A stretch of 54,348 nucleotides of DNA from Halobacillus halophilus (GCF_020171985.1 NZ_JAIVAL010000017.1:1-54348), one strand, 5' to 3'. Shown: positions 43,902-53,125, counted from the first letter of the stretch. Numbers and translations are program-made. Notes: generated by a model from the sequence alone, not told the origin.

Positions 43902-44177
43902 TTGTCCGATAGCATGCAGGAGATTGTCATCCGGATTCCGGATAACCTACTCAATGAAGTGGACGGCTTTATTCAACTCGAAAATAGTGATCGGAGCGAT
44001 TTCATGTGTCAAGCAACTAAAATGTATTTGCGTGAGAAGAAACAGCGTCATGTCAGGGAATCCATGCGAAGAGGCTACATGGAAATGGCGAAAATTAATT
44101 TAAACATCGCTTCAGAAATGTTTCAAGCTGAAGAGGAGGCAGAACACACCCTGGAGCAATTAGTGGGCGGGGTGTGA
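43902..44177 (+). CDS. ndoAI: Antitoxin EndoAI (MazE-like, ribbon-helix-helix)
   Basis: 91 residues. A ribbon-helix-helix N-terminus ([22 protein letters not shown]) is followed by the conserved [17 protein letters not shown] (~54-70) that wraps the toxin in B. subtilis EndoAI, and an acidic tail. It binds and silences NdoA and may autoregulate the operon. TTG at 43902 is preferred, 7-8 bases after ggaggt, and starts MSDSM like the B. subtilis protein (MSESS); ATG at 43896 is the alternative. Confidence 0.9.
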   Translation: MSDSMQEIVIRIPDNLLNEVDGFIQLENSDRSDFMCQATKMYLREKKQRHVRESMRRGYMEMAKINLNIASEMFQAEEEAEHTLEQLVGGV

Positions 44178-44182
44178 AGCCA

Positions 44183-44533
44183 GTGATAGTCAAACGAGGA
44201 GACGTTTATTTCGCTGATTTGTCCCCGGTAGTGGGATCAGAGCAAGGCGGGGTGCGTCCTGTACTCATCCTTCAAAATGATATCGGTAATCGTTTTAGCC
44301 CTACAGTTATCGTAGCTGCAATTACAGCGCAAATACAAAAAGCCAAACTTCCCACACACGTAGAAATCAATGCAGAAAAATATGGGTTCGAACGAAATTC
44401 TGTGATCCTATTGGAACAAATCAGAACGATTGATAAACAGCGTTTGACCGACAAGATTACTCAACTGGACGACGCAATGATGCTGGAAGTCAACAAAGCG
44501 CTGCAAATCAGCCTTGGATTAATTGATTTCTGA
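44183..44533 (+). CDS. ndoA: Endoribonuclease toxin EndoA (MazF family)
   Basis: 116 residues, the same length as B. subtilis Ndo[41 protein letters not shown] and [19 protein letters not shown] are near-identical to memory of that protein. It cuts single-stranded RNA at UACAU and is held by EndoAI. GTG at 44183 is chosen by homology; GTG at 44174, overlapping the antitoxin stop, would add three residues. Confidence 0.93.
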   Translation: MIVKRGDVYFADLSPVVGSEQGGVRPVLILQNDIGNRFSPTVIVAAITAQIQKAKLPTHVEINAEKYGFERNSVILLEQIRTIDKQRLTDKITQLDDAMMLEVNKALQISLGLIDF

Positions 44534-44577
44534 TTACAACAGAGCATAAGGAAAAAACGATGTTTTTTTCCTTAGAT

Positions 44578-44613
44578 AAAGTTACCTGCGTGAGGTAGCT
44601 TTATTTTTTTTTA
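44578..44613 (+). terminator. Terminator after ndoA
   Basis: Stem aaagttacct (44578-44587) / aggtagcttt (44593-44602) with one G-T pair, followed by a T run. A second hairpin, aaggaaaaaa / tttttttcctt, lies at 44548-44573. The remaining ~175 bases before rsbR hold no clear gene. Confidence 0.8.
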
Positions 44614-44788
44614 TTGTGTAGTTTATAATAGAAATATGATGAAGATTCTTGTAACTTATTATATTAGCATTCATTTCCACAACGTATTAGTATGATGTTA
44701 CCCTGATTTTTGGTAACATTATATCTGAATATTATTAGAGCGTGTCCTAATGATTACTGAATAGGGTTCCGAGGCGGAGGTTTAGATA

Positions 44789-45658
44789 ATGGATGAGAAA
44801 TTAAAGAATGTCGTGTTAGAACACAGCGACGATATTGTAAAAATGTGGCTGGAGGAAATTGATACTCACAAGAAGAATGATTATACATCGACAATTTCTG
44901 AAGAAATGTTTGAAAGTACCAATCGTGAATTTGTGAATGTCATTTTTTCCAGTATTGAAAAGAAGGGCCTCTCTTCAGATTTAGATGATTTTTCGGAACG
45001 ATTAATTAACCTGGGGTGGCCGCTTAGCTATCTTACAGATGGCATGCAGGTGTTCAGGCGTGTCGTAACGGGATATATTCTGCAGCAGTCCGAAAAAATC
45101 GATTCGGATTATTTTTCGAAAGTGTTAAGAGAAGTCGATGACTGGGTGGATCCGATTATCAATCGTTTAGTAAATGAATACTCTGGCAGCTGGGAACACA
45201 TTGTATCTCTGCAGCGGGTAGCGCTGCAGGAACTGTCAGCGCCTTTGATACCCGTCATGGAAAACATCACGATTATGCCTCTTATAGGAACGATTGATAC
45301 GGAACGTGCCAAGCAGATTATGGAGAACCTTCTAGATGGAGTTATTAAACACAATGCTGAGGTTGTTTTAATTGATATTACGGGAGTGCCTGTCGTTGAT
45401 ACAATGGTGGCCCATCATATCATTCAAGCTGCAGAAGCTGTCCGTTTAATTGGCTCCCGGTGTATCTTAGTGGGCATACGTCCTGAAATTGCTCAAACGA
45501 TTGTGAATCTAGGAATTGATCTCGGGAAATTCCCGACAAAAAGTTCACTTCGTAAAGGGTTCCAAACAGCACTCGAATTAACGAATCGCCGCATAGAAGA
45601 AACTCAGAATAATGATAAAGATATTGAACGATTAATCGATTCGCTAGACAGGGAGTGA
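44789..45658 (+). CDS. rsbR: Stressosome co-antagonist RsbR
   Basis: 289 residues. The non-haem-globin-like N-terminal sensor (~1-135) is followed by a STAS domain (~150-270). The two RsbT-phosphorylated threonines fall at T171 (TIDTERAKQ) and T205 ([10 protein letters not shown]), the same numbers as in B. subtilis RsbRA. With RsbS it forms the ~1.8 MDa stressosome that captures RsbT. ATG with cggagg upstream. First gene of the eight-gene SigB operon; its stop overlaps the start of rsbS. Confidence 0.93.
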   Translation: MDEKLKNVVLEHSDDIVKMWLEEIDTHKKNDYTSTISEEMFESTNREFVNVIFSSIEKKGLSSDLDDFSERLINLGWPLSYLTDGMQVFRRVVTGYILQQSEKIDSDYFSKVLREVDDWVDPIINRLVNEYSGSWEHIVSLQRVALQELSAPLIPVMENITIMPLIGTIDTERAKQIMENLLDGVIKHNAEVVLIDITGVPVVDTMVAHHIIQAAEAVRLIGSRCILVGIRPEIAQTIVNLGIDLGKFPTKSSLRKGFQTALELTNRRIEETQNNDKDIERLIDSLDRE

Positions 45659-46020
45659 ACAAATTGAGAATTCCTATATTAAAATTGCACAATTATTTAC
45701 TGATCTCCATTCAAATCGATTTGGATGATCAGACAGCTATACAATTTCAAGAAGATCTGTTAAGTAAAATTCATGAAAGCGGTGCTTCTGGTGTCGTTAT
45801 CGATTTAACTTCCGTTGACATCATTGATTCATTCATCGCGAAAGTCCTTGGAGATGTGGTCACAATGTCCGATTTAATGGGTGCCAAAGTGGTGCTTACG
45901 GGTATTCAGCCAGCTGTGGCTATGACTCTGATTGATTTAGGGATACACTTGCAGGATGTCCCTACTGCATTAGATTTAGAACAAGGATTGATTAAACTTC
46001 GTCAGGAACTGGAGGAGTAG
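45655..46020 (+). CDS. rsbS: Stressosome scaffold and antagonist RsbS
   Basis: 121 residues, a single STAS domain. The RsbT target serine is S59 in [11 protein letters not shown] when counted from GTG 45655, the same as in B. subtilis, which supports that start; TTG at 45664 has better spacing to gggag and would shorten it by three. RsbS binds and restrains RsbT until phosphorylated. Overlaps rsbR by 4 bases. Confidence 0.92.
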   Translation: MNKLRIPILKLHNYLLISIQIDLDDQTAIQFQEDLLSKIHESGASGVVIDLTSVDIIDSFIAKVLGDVVTMSDLMGAKVVLTGIQPAVAMTLIDLGIHLQDVPTALDLEQGLIKLRQELEE

Positions 46021-46023
46021 CCC

Positions 46024-46425
46024 ATGGACTTCCAATCCTGTGTGAATATAAAAAAGGAGTGGGACATTGTAGGGGCACGCCAACTTGGTCGGGACATTGC
46101 CAGAAAAATTGGGTTTGGCACAGTCGATCAGGCGCGGATAGCCACTGCCATATCAGAGTTAGCAAGGAATATTTATTTGTATGCTGGAACAGGTAAAGTC
46201 TGCTTTGAAGCTCTTGAAGATATGAATCAAAAAGGAATCAGGATACTGGCCATAGATAGTGGTCCTGGTATTAAAGAACTCAGTCAGGTGATGGAAGACG
46301 GGTTTTCTACATCTGGCGGACTCGGTGCAGGTCTTCCGGGTGTAAAGCGTCTAATGGACGATTTCGATATTACATCCGAAGAAGGAAAAGGGACTGAAAT
46401 TACAGTCATTAAATGGCTCCGTTAA
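46024..46425 (+). CDS. rsbT: Serine/threonine kinase and RsbU activator RsbT
   Basis: 133 residues, GHKL-type kinase. N-box AISELARNIYLYAG (~43-56), G1 box IDSGPGIKEL (~77-86) and G2 TSGGLGAGLPGVKRLMD (~96-112) are intact. It phosphorylates RsbR and RsbS under stress, leaves the stressosome and binds the N-terminus of RsbU. ATG three bases after the rsbS stop, with ggagg upstream. Confidence 0.92.
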   Translation: MDFQSCVNIKKEWDIVGARQLGRDIARKIGFGTVDQARIATAISELARNIYLYAGTGKVCFEALEDMNQKGIRILAIDSGPGIKELSQVMEDGFSTSGGLGAGLPGVKRLMDDFDITSEEGKGTEITVIKWLR

Positions 46426-46439
46426 AGGAGGATAAGACG

Positions 46440-47450
46440 ATGAGTACACTAAAGCTTGACCTGGAAAATTATAAAGAACTTCTACAGGAATATATCAAAA
46501 CACAAGATGAACAAGCTCTGTATCAGGCAGAGCAGTTCAGTAAGCAGTCTATGCAGCAAAATATTTCACCTGAAGAAATTATAAATGTGCATATTCAATC
46601 TTTACAGGAACTATACCCGGAAATGCCCGATTACATTCAGGCATCGATGAATTTTCTTTTAGAAACTATGATTTCTTATGGACTGGCTTATCAAGAACAT
46701 CAATCGCTTCGCGAAAAACAGCTGGAGCTTAAATCCGAAATTTCTGTAGCCGCTAATATGCAAAAAACCTTATTGTCCACTGTTAAACCGGATGTGGAAG
46801 AGGTGGACATTGGAGCTTTGAGTGTACCTGCTAAACAGATGAATGGGGATTATCACCATTTTGTTCAGGATGGCAAAGGTTCTCTCGGAATAGCTGTAGC
46901 GGATGTCATTGGAAAAGGGGTACCTGCAGCATTGTGTATGTCTATGATCAAATATTCAATGGACAGCTATCCGGAAATGCGTATGGATCCAAGCGTGATT
47001 CTGGGCAGTCTGAATCGCGTCGTTGAACGAAATGTGGATGCGAGTATGTTCATTACAATGTTTTATGGACTCTATAATTCTAATACGCACACGTTCTCTT
47101 ATTCTTCTGCTGGTCATGAGCCTGGTTTTTATTACTATAGTGACCGGGATGAGTTTGAGGAAATAGATGTGCCTGGACTTGTGCTGGGGGTATCTCCTGA
47201 AACAAGCTACACTCAGTACCAGAAGAAAGTTGAAAAAGGCGACATGATTATCCTTCTGACAGATGGAGTGACGGAGTGCAGGCAGGGAGACCGTTTTATT
47301 GAACAGGAAGAGATTCTTCACGTTATCAAGCAATATTCCCATTTGCCCGCTCAGGAAACAGTCGAGAATGTTTATAAGCACTTTGAACGTCTTCAGGATT
47401 TTCATCTGCGTGATGATTTCACCCTGATCATTTTAAAAAGGAATGTTTAG
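46440..47450 (+). CDS. rsbU: PP2C-type phosphatase RsbU
   Basis: 336 residues. The N-terminal RsbT-binding four-helix part (~1-90) and linker ISVAANMQKTLLS are followed by a PPM phosphatase domain with PAKQMNGDYHHF, VADVIGKGVPAALCMS, SAGHEP and LLTDGVTE carrying the metal-binding Asp residues. It dephosphorylates RsbV-P on stress. ATG at 46440 after aaaggagg; it overlaps rsbT by a few codons without a ribosome site if read from 46413. Its stop (47448-47450) lies inside a SigB promoter. Confidence 0.93.
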   Translation: MSTLKLDLENYKELLQEYIKTQDEQALYQAEQFSKQSMQQNISPEEIINVHIQSLQELYPEMPDYIQASMNFLLETMISYGLAYQEHQSLREKQLELKSEISVAANMQKTLLSTVKPDVEEVDIGALSVPAKQMNGDYHHFVQDGKGSLGIAVADVIGKGVPAALCMSMIKYSMDSYPEMRMDPSVILGSLNRVVERNVDASMFITMFYGLYNSNTHTFSYSSAGHEPGFYYYSDRDEFEEIDVPGLVLGVSPETSYTQYQKKVEKGDMIILLTDGVTECRQGDRFIEQEEILHVIKQYSHLPAQETVENVYKHFERLQDFHLRDDFTLIILKRNV

Positions 47451-47470
47451 TCCTTAATTGAAACGGGTAT
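47445..47470 (+). promoter_or_regulatory. Autoregulatory SigB promoter before rsbV
   Basis: GTTTAG (47445-47450), 14 bases, GGGTAT (47465-47470). The -10 is a full consensus match and the -35 overlaps the last codons of rsbU. It is placed as the known SigB promoter of the B. subtilis operon and would make more rsbV-rsbW-sigB-rsbX mRNA once SigB is free. Confidence 0.85.
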
Positions 47471-47515
47471 TTACCGTTTGATGGACTTTTACAGGAATAT
47501 TAGGAGGACTTTTAG

Positions 47516-47848
47516 ATGAACCTAACGATAGATGTTACGAATAAAGAAAATGTCGCTTATGTTGTGCTTTCGGGAGAGGTGGATGCATTTACAGCACCGA
47601 AGCTAAAAGATGCTTTATTGCCCTTAACGAAAGAAGAAGGTCAGACTGTGGAAGTTGATCTTCATAATGTGAATTACATGGATTCTACAGGTCTTGGTGT
47701 CTTTATTAGTGCTTTAAAATCTACAAAAGAGTACAATACTGAGTTGAAATTGGTACAAATGCAGGAGCGTGTGTACCGCTTGTTTAAAATTACCGGTCTT
47801 ACAGAGATCATGAATATAGATTCTACAGTACAAGGTGGAATGCAATAA
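47516..47848 (+). CDS. rsbV: Anti-anti-sigma factor RsbV
   Basis: 110 residues, STAS fold. The RsbW-phosphorylated serine is S57 in NYMDSTGLGVF. Dephospho-RsbV binds RsbW and sets SigB free. ATG with taggagg upstream. First gene read from the SigB promoter; its stop overlaps the rsbW start by one base (TAATG). Confidence 0.95.
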   Translation: MNLTIDVTNKENVAYVVLSGEVDAFTAPKLKDALLPLTKEEGQTVEVDLHNVNYMDSTGLGVFISALKSTKEYNTELKLVQMQERVYRLFKITGLTEIMNIDSTVQGGMQ

Positions 47849-48324
47849 TGGAACCATTTGATTTTGTTGAAATAAAGGTCCCTGCCAAAGCGGAGTATAT
47901 CGGCGTGGTACGTTTGAGTATTTCTGGTATCGCCAACCGCATGGGCTTTACCTATGAAGATATTGAAGATTTAAAAGTAGCCATCTCTGAAGCCATTACG
48001 AATGCTGTTAAACACGGCTATAATGAAACAGGTGAAGGAGAAATCACTATAGGTTTTGGTGTGTATGATGACCGTCTTGAAGTAATGGTTGCAGACCACG
48101 GCGGCAGCTTTAACCTTGGAGACATTAAGCAGGATATCGGCCCTTACAAACAAGATGACAATATTGAAGAGCTCCGTGAGGGTGGTTTCGGATTGTTCCT
48201 GATCGATGCACTTATGGATAAAGTTGAAATTAATAGTAAATATGGAGTGATTGTACTAATGACGAAATATCTCCATGAAGCTGAGGTGGGTCAGAATGGC
48301 GACCAGATCTCAACATCACAATGA
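47848..48324 (+). CDS. rsbW: Anti-sigma factor and kinase RsbW
   Basis: 158 residues, GHKL kinase. N-box AISEAITNAVKHGY (~47-60), G1 MVADHGGSF (~88-96) and G2 REGGFGLFLIDALMD (~111-125). It binds SigB in unstressed cells and phosphorylates RsbV. Overlaps sigB by 29 bases, so the anti-sigma and sigma factor are made together. Confidence 0.95.
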   Translation: MEPFDFVEIKVPAKAEYIGVVRLSISGIANRMGFTYEDIEDLKVAISEAITNAVKHGYNETGEGEITIGFGVYDDRLEVMVADHGGSFNLGDIKQDIGPYKQDDNIEELREGGFGLFLIDALMDKVEINSKYGVIVLMTKYLHEAEVGQNGDQISTSQ

Positions 48325-49075
48325 TGAAGTATATGAATGGATAGAACACTTACAGGAAAATCCTACTGATGAAGCGGTCCAGGAGAAGATTGTGCTTGTT
48401 TATAAAGACCTTGTGGAATCCATTGCACGCAAGTATTCCAAGAACAGCACTATCCATGAAGACCTGGTCCAGGTCGGCATGCTGGGGCTTTTAGCGGCCA
48501 TTCGCCGTTACGATCCCTCTTTTGGAAAGTCTTTTGAATCTTTTGCTATCCCTACAATCATCGGAGAGATTAAACGATTTATCCGTGATAAAACGTGGAG
48601 TGTACATGTTCCCCGTCGGATTAAAGAGCTTGGTCCTAAGATTAAAAAAGCGGCCGAAGAACTCACCAATACTCTCCAGCGATCTCCATCCGTTATTGAA
48701 ATAGCGGACCATCTGGAAGTTTCAGAAGAGGATGTCCTGGAAACAATGGAAATGGGTAAAAGTTACAAAGCTTTATCTGTCGATCGTAAAATTGAAGCGG
48801 ATTCTGATGGAAGTACAGTAACGATCCTTGACCTTATCGGCAATCAGGATGATGGATATTCTCAAATTGATCAGCAGATGCTTCTTGAGAAAGTCCTTCC
48901 CATTCTAAGTGAACGTGAGCAGGAAATTCTTCAGTGCACTTACTTTGAGAATATGAGCCAAAAGGATACAGGAGAAAAACTCGGGATTTCCCAGATGCAC
49001 GTTTCTCGTCTTCAACGACGAGCTCTTCGCAAACTAAGGGAAGCCTTGCAAGCTGAATCGGTAGAGGCCTTCTAG
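48296..49075 (+). CDS. sigB: General stress sigma factor SigB
   Basis: 259 residues. Region 2: KYSKNSTIHEDLVQVGMLGL, then RYDPSFGKSFESFAIPTIIG and EIKRFIRDKTWSVHVPRRIKEL, the 2.3-2.4 block almost identical to B. subtilis. Region 4: LSEREQEILQCTYF and the HTH KDTGEKLGISQMHVSRLQRRAL. ATG at 48296 with gaggtgg 7 bases upstream; the frame from 48275 has no ribosome site. It directs transcription of general stress genes. Confidence 0.95.
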   Translation: MATRSQHHNDEVYEWIEHLQENPTDEAVQEKIVLVYKDLVESIARKYSKNSTIHEDLVQVGMLGLLAAIRRYDPSFGKSFESFAIPTIIGEIKRFIRDKTWSVHVPRRIKELGPKIKKAAEELTNTLQRSPSVIEIADHLEVSEEDVLETMEMGKSYKALSVDRKIEADSDGSTVTILDLIGNQDDGYSQIDQQMLLEKVLPILSEREQEILQCTYFENMSQKDTGEKLGISQMHVSRLQRRALRKLREALQAESVEAF

Positions 49076-49671
49076 TGGAAGAGCAGTCCAAGCATGTCCG
49101 TCTATCGATTTATCAAAAAGCGAAAAAAGGCAACTACTATTGCGGAGATAGTTACTTTTATAAAGAAACTGAGGATGCTTTCATATGTGCTTTAGCTGAT
49201 GGATTGGGCAGCGGAGAAATGGCCCATGAATCTTCTAAAGCCGTTATGAATGTCATTGAAGAACACACGGATTTAACTATTGAAGCCCTGGTTCGGAAAT
49301 GTAATGAAGTGTTAGTAGGTAAACGAGGGGTCGTTCTTGGGATACTTAGAATAGACTTTACTGCTAAAACATATTCATACTCTTCTATTGGGAATATTGG
49401 AGTCATAATCATTGAACCAGATGGCAGAAGACATCGCAATATTCCATTGGCCGGTTATTTAGCCGGATTCTCTCGTAAGTTAAGAGTTTCAAGAGGAGAG
49501 ATCAGCGCAGGCATGATCTTTTTACTTTTTTCGGATGGAGTAAATGACCGTAGATTAACATCTAAATATATCTCCACAAATAATGTGAGCGATATTACTG
49601 ATCAATATAAAGAACTTTATGGACAAGCCAGAGAAGATGATACCACATTAATTGCCATGGAGTATGTATAA
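49075..49671 (+). CDS. rsbX: Stressosome feedback phosphatase RsbX
   Basis: 198 residues, small PPM phosphatase. NYYCGDSYFYKETEDAFICALADGLGSGEMA (~20-50) holds the first metal-binding Asp residues and LFSDGVNDR the later one. It removes phosphate from RsbS and RsbR and so resets the stressosome. GTG start overlaps the sigB stop by one base. Last gene of the operon, followed by a strong terminator. Confidence 0.92.
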   Translation: MEEQSKHVRLSIYQKAKKGNYYCGDSYFYKETEDAFICALADGLGSGEMAHESSKAVMNVIEEHTDLTIEALVRKCNEVLVGKRGVVLGILRIDFTAKTYSYSSIGNIGVIIIEPDGRRHRNIPLAGYLAGFSRKLRVSRGEISAGMIFLLFSDGVNDRRLTSKYISTNNVSDITDQYKELYGQAREDDTTLIAMEYV

Positions 49672-49710
49672 AAGGCCTTATTCTTATGAAAAGAGAATAA
49701 GGCCTTTTTT
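49670..49710 (+). terminator. Terminator of the SigB operon
   Basis: Perfect 15-bp stem 49670-49684 / 49694-49708 followed by Ts; the stem overlaps the rsbX stop codon. Confidence 0.95.
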
Positions 49711-49809
49711 AATAACTTAAAAAGAGAAAGGATAGTCTCGCGTTCTTCTGACGGATCAACCAAGAATTTGATACAATACAGAGTAGATGTTTGTGAAGGA
49801 GGCCTTTTT

Positions 49810-51981
49810 TTGAGTGAAATAGAGCAGAAGCCTGAGTTGATGAGCTTGGTAGCTCAACAGACCAGTATCAAGGAGTCATCGGTTAAGCAAGTTATAGAAT
49901 TACTGAATGAAGGGAATACTGTGCCTTTCATTGCCCGCTATAGAAAAGAATTGACGGGTGGTTTAGATGAAGTACAAATTAAATCAATAGAAGATCAGTG
50001 GAGTTATGTAAAAAACCTGACCCAAAGAAAAGAAGAAGTCATTCGGTTAATTGATGAGCAGGATAAATTAACGGAAGAATTACGTAAAGAAATCCAGCAA
50101 GCGACTCAGCTTCAAAAAGTTGAGGACCTATATCGTCCGTATAAGCAGAAGCGAAGAACAAGAGCCACGATTGCGAAGGAAAAAGGTTTGGAACCTCTTG
50201 CTTTGCGAGTCTGGGAGCAACAAGACATGGATTTCTCTAAAGAAGCTCCATCCTACTTCTCTGAAGAACATGAAATGGTAAGTGAAGAAGAGGTAGAGGC
50301 TGGTGTAAATGATATTATTGCCGAATGGATTTCGGATGACCCAGCCTACCGGGATCAAATAAGAAAACAGACCTTTCAAAAAGGGACGATCCAATCATCG
50401 GATAAAAACGCAGATAAGGACGAAAAAAATATATTTGAGATGTACTACGAATATCAGGAACCTGTAAGGTCGATCGTTTCCCATCGTATTTTAGCTTTAA
50501 ATCGTGGGGAGAAGGAAGGCGTGTTAAAAGTAGGAGTGCAGCCTCCAGAAGAATCCATTGTTGATTACATAAAGAAAAAGGTGATCAAGAATTCTACTTC
50601 TGGCAAACTCCGGGAAATTTTAACGGAAGCTATTCAGGATAGTTATAAACGGTTAATCCAACCCTCTATCGAAAGAGAAATCAGGAACTCCCTCTCTGAA
50701 AGCGCTGAGGAGCAGGCTATTGAAGTATTTTCCAGTAACCTGCGAAGTTTGTTGCTGCAGCCGCCGCTAAAAGGGAAAGTTGTATTGGGGGTGGATCCTG
50801 CCTACCGTACCGGATGTAAATTGGCGGTTATTGATGAAACCGGGAAAGTGCTTGATATTGCCGTTATTTATCCAACGGCTCCAAAAAATGATACGGCCGG
50901 ATCAGAGAAAAAAATATTGTCGTTTATGAAAAAATATCCGATTGAACTTATGGCGATTGGTAACGGCACAGCTTCCAGAGAAACAGAACAATTCGTTGCG
51001 GATATGATTCAAAAACATAACCTGGATGCTTCTTATATGATTGTGAACGAAGCGGGAGCGAGTGTGTATTCTGCTTCTAAGTTAGCGCGTGAAGAGTTCC
51101 CTGACCTGCAAGTCGAAGAAAGAAGTGCTGTATCTATAGCCCGGAGAGTTCAGGATCCATTGGCTGAACTGGTGAAAATTGATCCAAAATCCATTGGAGT
51201 GGGGCAGTACCAGCATGATGTCACTCAGAAGAAACTAAATGAATCATTGACGTTCGTTGTAGAAACTGTAGTCAACCAGGTAGGAGTAAACGTTAATACG
51301 GCTTCTTCTTCTTTACTTCAATACGTATCAGGTCTTAGTAAAGCTGTAGCCAATAATGTAGTGAAGAAGAGAGAAGAAATCGGGAAGTTTACGAAACGTT
51401 CAGAACTTAAGGATATTCCAAGGCTTGGCGCCAAGACGTATGAACAGAGTATTGGATTTTTAAGAATTCTGGATGGAAAAGAACCGTTGGATCGTACGCC
51501 GATTCATCCTGAAAGCTACCGTTCAGCCCGCTCACTCTTGAAAATGGTCGATGCGACTGTTGAAGATCTAGGTAGCGCGGAGATTGCAGAGAAGCTTAAA
51601 GCAATGGATACAGAACAAACGGCTGACGAACTGGATGTAGGCACGATGACCTTTGAGGACATAAGGAAGTCACTCGTTCAGCCTGGACGTGACCCAAGGG
51701 ATGACTTGCCAAAACCACTGTTGAAAACGAATGTACTCTCTATGGAAGATCTTGAACAAGGTATGGAGCTTGAGGGGACGATTAGAAACGTAGTGGATTT
51801 TGGGGCTTTTGTAGATATAGGAGTTAAACAGGATGGGCTTGTCCATATTTCCAAGCTTTCAAATAAGTTTGTTAAACACCCAATGGACGTTGTTTCTGTA
51901 GGAGATGTTGTAACGGTATGGGTAGAGCAGGTGGATACCCAAAAACAACGAATCGCTCTCACGATGATGCCTCAATCATAA
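49810..51981 (+). CDS. tex: Tex-family RNA-binding transcription accessory protein
   Basis: 723 residues (B. subtilis YdcI ~719). The N-terminal Tex helical part (KQVIELLNEGNTVPFIARYRKE) leads to the YqgF-like domain with VVLGVDPAYRTGCKLAVID, a helix-hairpin-helix region (FTKRSELKDIPRLGAKTYEQ) and a C-terminal S1 domain (LEGTIRNVVDFGAFVDIGVK, ~635-700). It binds nucleic acid and RNA polymerase-related complexes. The start is TTG at 49810 behind ggagg; upstream frame is open but lacks a site. Confidence 0.92.
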   Translation: MSEIEQKPELMSLVAQQTSIKESSVKQVIELLNEGNTVPFIARYRKELTGGLDEVQIKSIEDQWSYVKNLTQRKEEVIRLIDEQDKLTEELRKEIQQATQLQKVEDLYRPYKQKRRTRATIAKEKGLEPLALRVWEQQDMDFSKEAPSYFSEEHEMVSEEEVEAGVNDIIAEWISDDPAYRDQIRKQTFQKGTIQSSDKNADKDEKNIFEMYYEYQEPVRSIVSHRILALNRGEKEGVLKVGVQPPEESIVDYIKKKVIKNSTSGKLREILTEAIQDSYKRLIQPSIEREIRNSLSESAEEQAIEVFSSNLRSLLLQPPLKGKVVLGVDPAYRTGCKLAVIDETGKVLDIAVIYPTAPKNDTAGSEKKILSFMKKYPIELMAIGNGTASRETEQFVADMIQKHNLDASYMIVNEAGASVYSASKLAREEFPDLQVEERSAVSIARRVQDPLAELVKIDPKSIGVGQYQHDVTQKKLNESLTFVVETVVNQVGVNVNTASSSLLQYVSGLSKAVANNVVKKREEIGKFTKRSELKDIPRLGAKTYEQSIGFLRILDGKEPLDRTPIHPESYRSARSLLKMVDATVEDLGSAEIAEKLKAMDTEQTADELDVGTMTFEDIRKSLVQPGRDPRDDLPKPLLKTNVLSMEDLEQGMELEGTIRNVVDFGAFVDIGVKQDGLVHISKLSNKFVKHPMDVVSVGDVVTVWVEQVDTQKQRIALTMMPQS

Positions 51982-51993
51982 GATTTCCATAGA

Positions 51994-52029
51994 TACCCGG
52001 GAGGAGATTTTCCTTCTGGGTACTCTTTT
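51994..52029. terminator. Bidirectional terminator between tex and cmpA
   Basis: 10-bp stem 51994-52003 / 52013-52022 with two G-T pairs, then T4. It serves the convergent genes tex and cmpA. Confidence 0.7.
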
Positions 52030-52138
52030 ATTTATAGAGGTGTTGGTAATAGTACCAGCACTGGTTCAGCATTTTAATTTGATATTTATCTTTATTGGCG
52101 AAAGCTCTAGCCATTTGATTTTTTAGCCATGCAGGCAT
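52028..52138 (-). CDS. cmpA: Cortex morphogenetic protein CmpA
   Basis: A 36-residue protein: MPAWLKNQMARAFANKDKY then QIKMLNQCWYYYQHLYK. It matches B. subtilis CmpA (37 residues, MPNWLKKQM...QIKLLNQCWYFY) and lies in the same place, between tex and the sprT-like gene. CmpA is a small adaptor that hands SpoIVA to ClpXP in spores with faulty envelopes and so holds back cortex formation. ATG at 52138 with gaggag 9 bases upstream. It shows that the organism can sporulate. Confidence 0.88.
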   Translation of the reverse strand: MPAWLKNQMARAFANKDKYQIKMLNQCWYYYQHLYK

Positions 52139-52214
52139 GGATATCTACTCCTCTGTATTCATCTTTTTTGATACTTATGATAAAGTATGCTAAAAAGCCG
52201 GTAGGTGTTCCTAT

Positions 52215-52670
52215 ATGACGATGACAAATGAAGAATTACAACAATGGACAGAAGAAATCTCCCTTGCCAATTTTCAAAAGCCTTACGTAGATAATGTTGA
52301 ATTTAATCCAAGACTTAGAACTACAGGAGGAAGGTATATTCCTTCTAAAAGAGTGATCGAACTAAACCCTAAGTACTTGGATGAATTGGGGGAGGAAGAG
52401 TTTAAGGGCATTATTAAACATGAACTTTGTCATTATCATTTGCATATCGAGGGTAAAGGATACAAGCATGGGGACCGTGAGTTTAAAGAACTTCTGAAAA
52501 CAACTAACTCTCCAAGATTCTGTAAAGCCTTACCATCTCAAAAGCAGAAGCAGGCAGAGTTACATTATTATACGTGCACCTCATGCGGTCTGGAATATAA
52601 GAGAAAGAGAAGAGTTAATACGAAAAGGTATGGTTGCGGAAAATGCGGGGGAAAACTTAAAAAGAAGTGA
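52215..52670 (+). CDS. ydcK: SprT-like zinc metalloprotease-fold protein (YdcK)
   Basis: 151 residues. Metal site HELCHYH (H69, E70, H73) and a C-terminal zinc ribbon CTSCG...CGKCGG (~120-144), as in SprT/Spartan-like proteins. Function in bacteria is not established. The frame starts ATG 52215, with a second ATG at 52221; the ribosome site ggtaggtg favours the first slightly. Position before the tRNA array as in B. subtilis. Confidence 0.88.
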   Translation: MTMTNEELQQWTEEISLANFQKPYVDNVEFNPRLRTTGGRYIPSKRVIELNPKYLDELGEEEFKGIIKHELCHYHLHIEGKGYKHGDREFKELLKTTNSPRFCKALPSQKQKQAELHYYTCTSCGLEYKRKRRVNTKRYGCGKCGGKLKKK

Positions 52671-52772
52671 AAAATCCATTGACGGATTATTAAGTGCGTG
52701 TTAAATTAAATAAGCCTTAACAAAACAACCCCCGAAACAAGAAAAAGAAACAAATTTTTTGCGGGAAAGGGT

Positions 52773-52801
52773 TTGACATTATCAGCTGAATATTATATTA
52801 T
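52773..52801 (+). promoter_or_regulatory. Promoter of the tRNA array
   Basis: TTGACA (52773-52778), 17 bases, TATTAT (52796-52801), followed by an AT-rich start region 66 bases before tRNA-Asn. Confidence 0.75.
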
Positions 52802-52866
52802 ATAAAACGTCGCTGATAACGAAGTTGTTTTTAGGACAAGCAAATGAATCTAAAGTTTTTTATTAT

Positions 52867-52941
52867 TCCAACGTAGCTCAGTGGTAGAGCAATCGGCTGT
52901 TAACCGATCGGTCGTAGGTTCGAATCCTACCGTTGGAGCCA
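52867..52941 (+). tRNA. tRNA-Asn (GTT), CCA encoded
   Basis: Acceptor tccaacg / cgttgga, anticodon GTT in ggctGTTaaccg, T-loop gttcgaatc, ends in GCCA. Confidence 0.95.
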
Positions 52942-52945
52942 TTAC

Positions 52946-53036
52946 GGAGAAGTACTCAAGTGGCTGAAGAGGCGCCCCTGCTAAGGGTGTAGGTCGCGCA
53001 AGCGGCGCGAGGGTTCAAATCCCTCCTTCTCCGCCA
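52946..53036 (+). tRNA. tRNA-Ser (GCT), CCA encoded
   Basis: Acceptor ggagaag / cttctcc, anticodon GCT, long variable arm (gtcgcgcaagcggcgc) as in class II tRNAs, ends in GCCA. Confidence 0.95.
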
Positions 53037-53053
53037 TTACTTATTTTTGTGAT

Positions 53054-53125
53054 GGCCCGTTGGTCAAGTGGTTAAGACACCGCCCTTTCACGGCGGTAAC
53101 ACGGGTTCGAATCCCGTACGGGTCA
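53054..53125 (+). tRNA. tRNA-Glu (TTC), no encoded CCA
   Basis: Acceptor ggcccgt / acgggtc, anticodon TTC, discriminator A followed by CTT, so CCA must be added after transcription. Confidence 0.95.
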
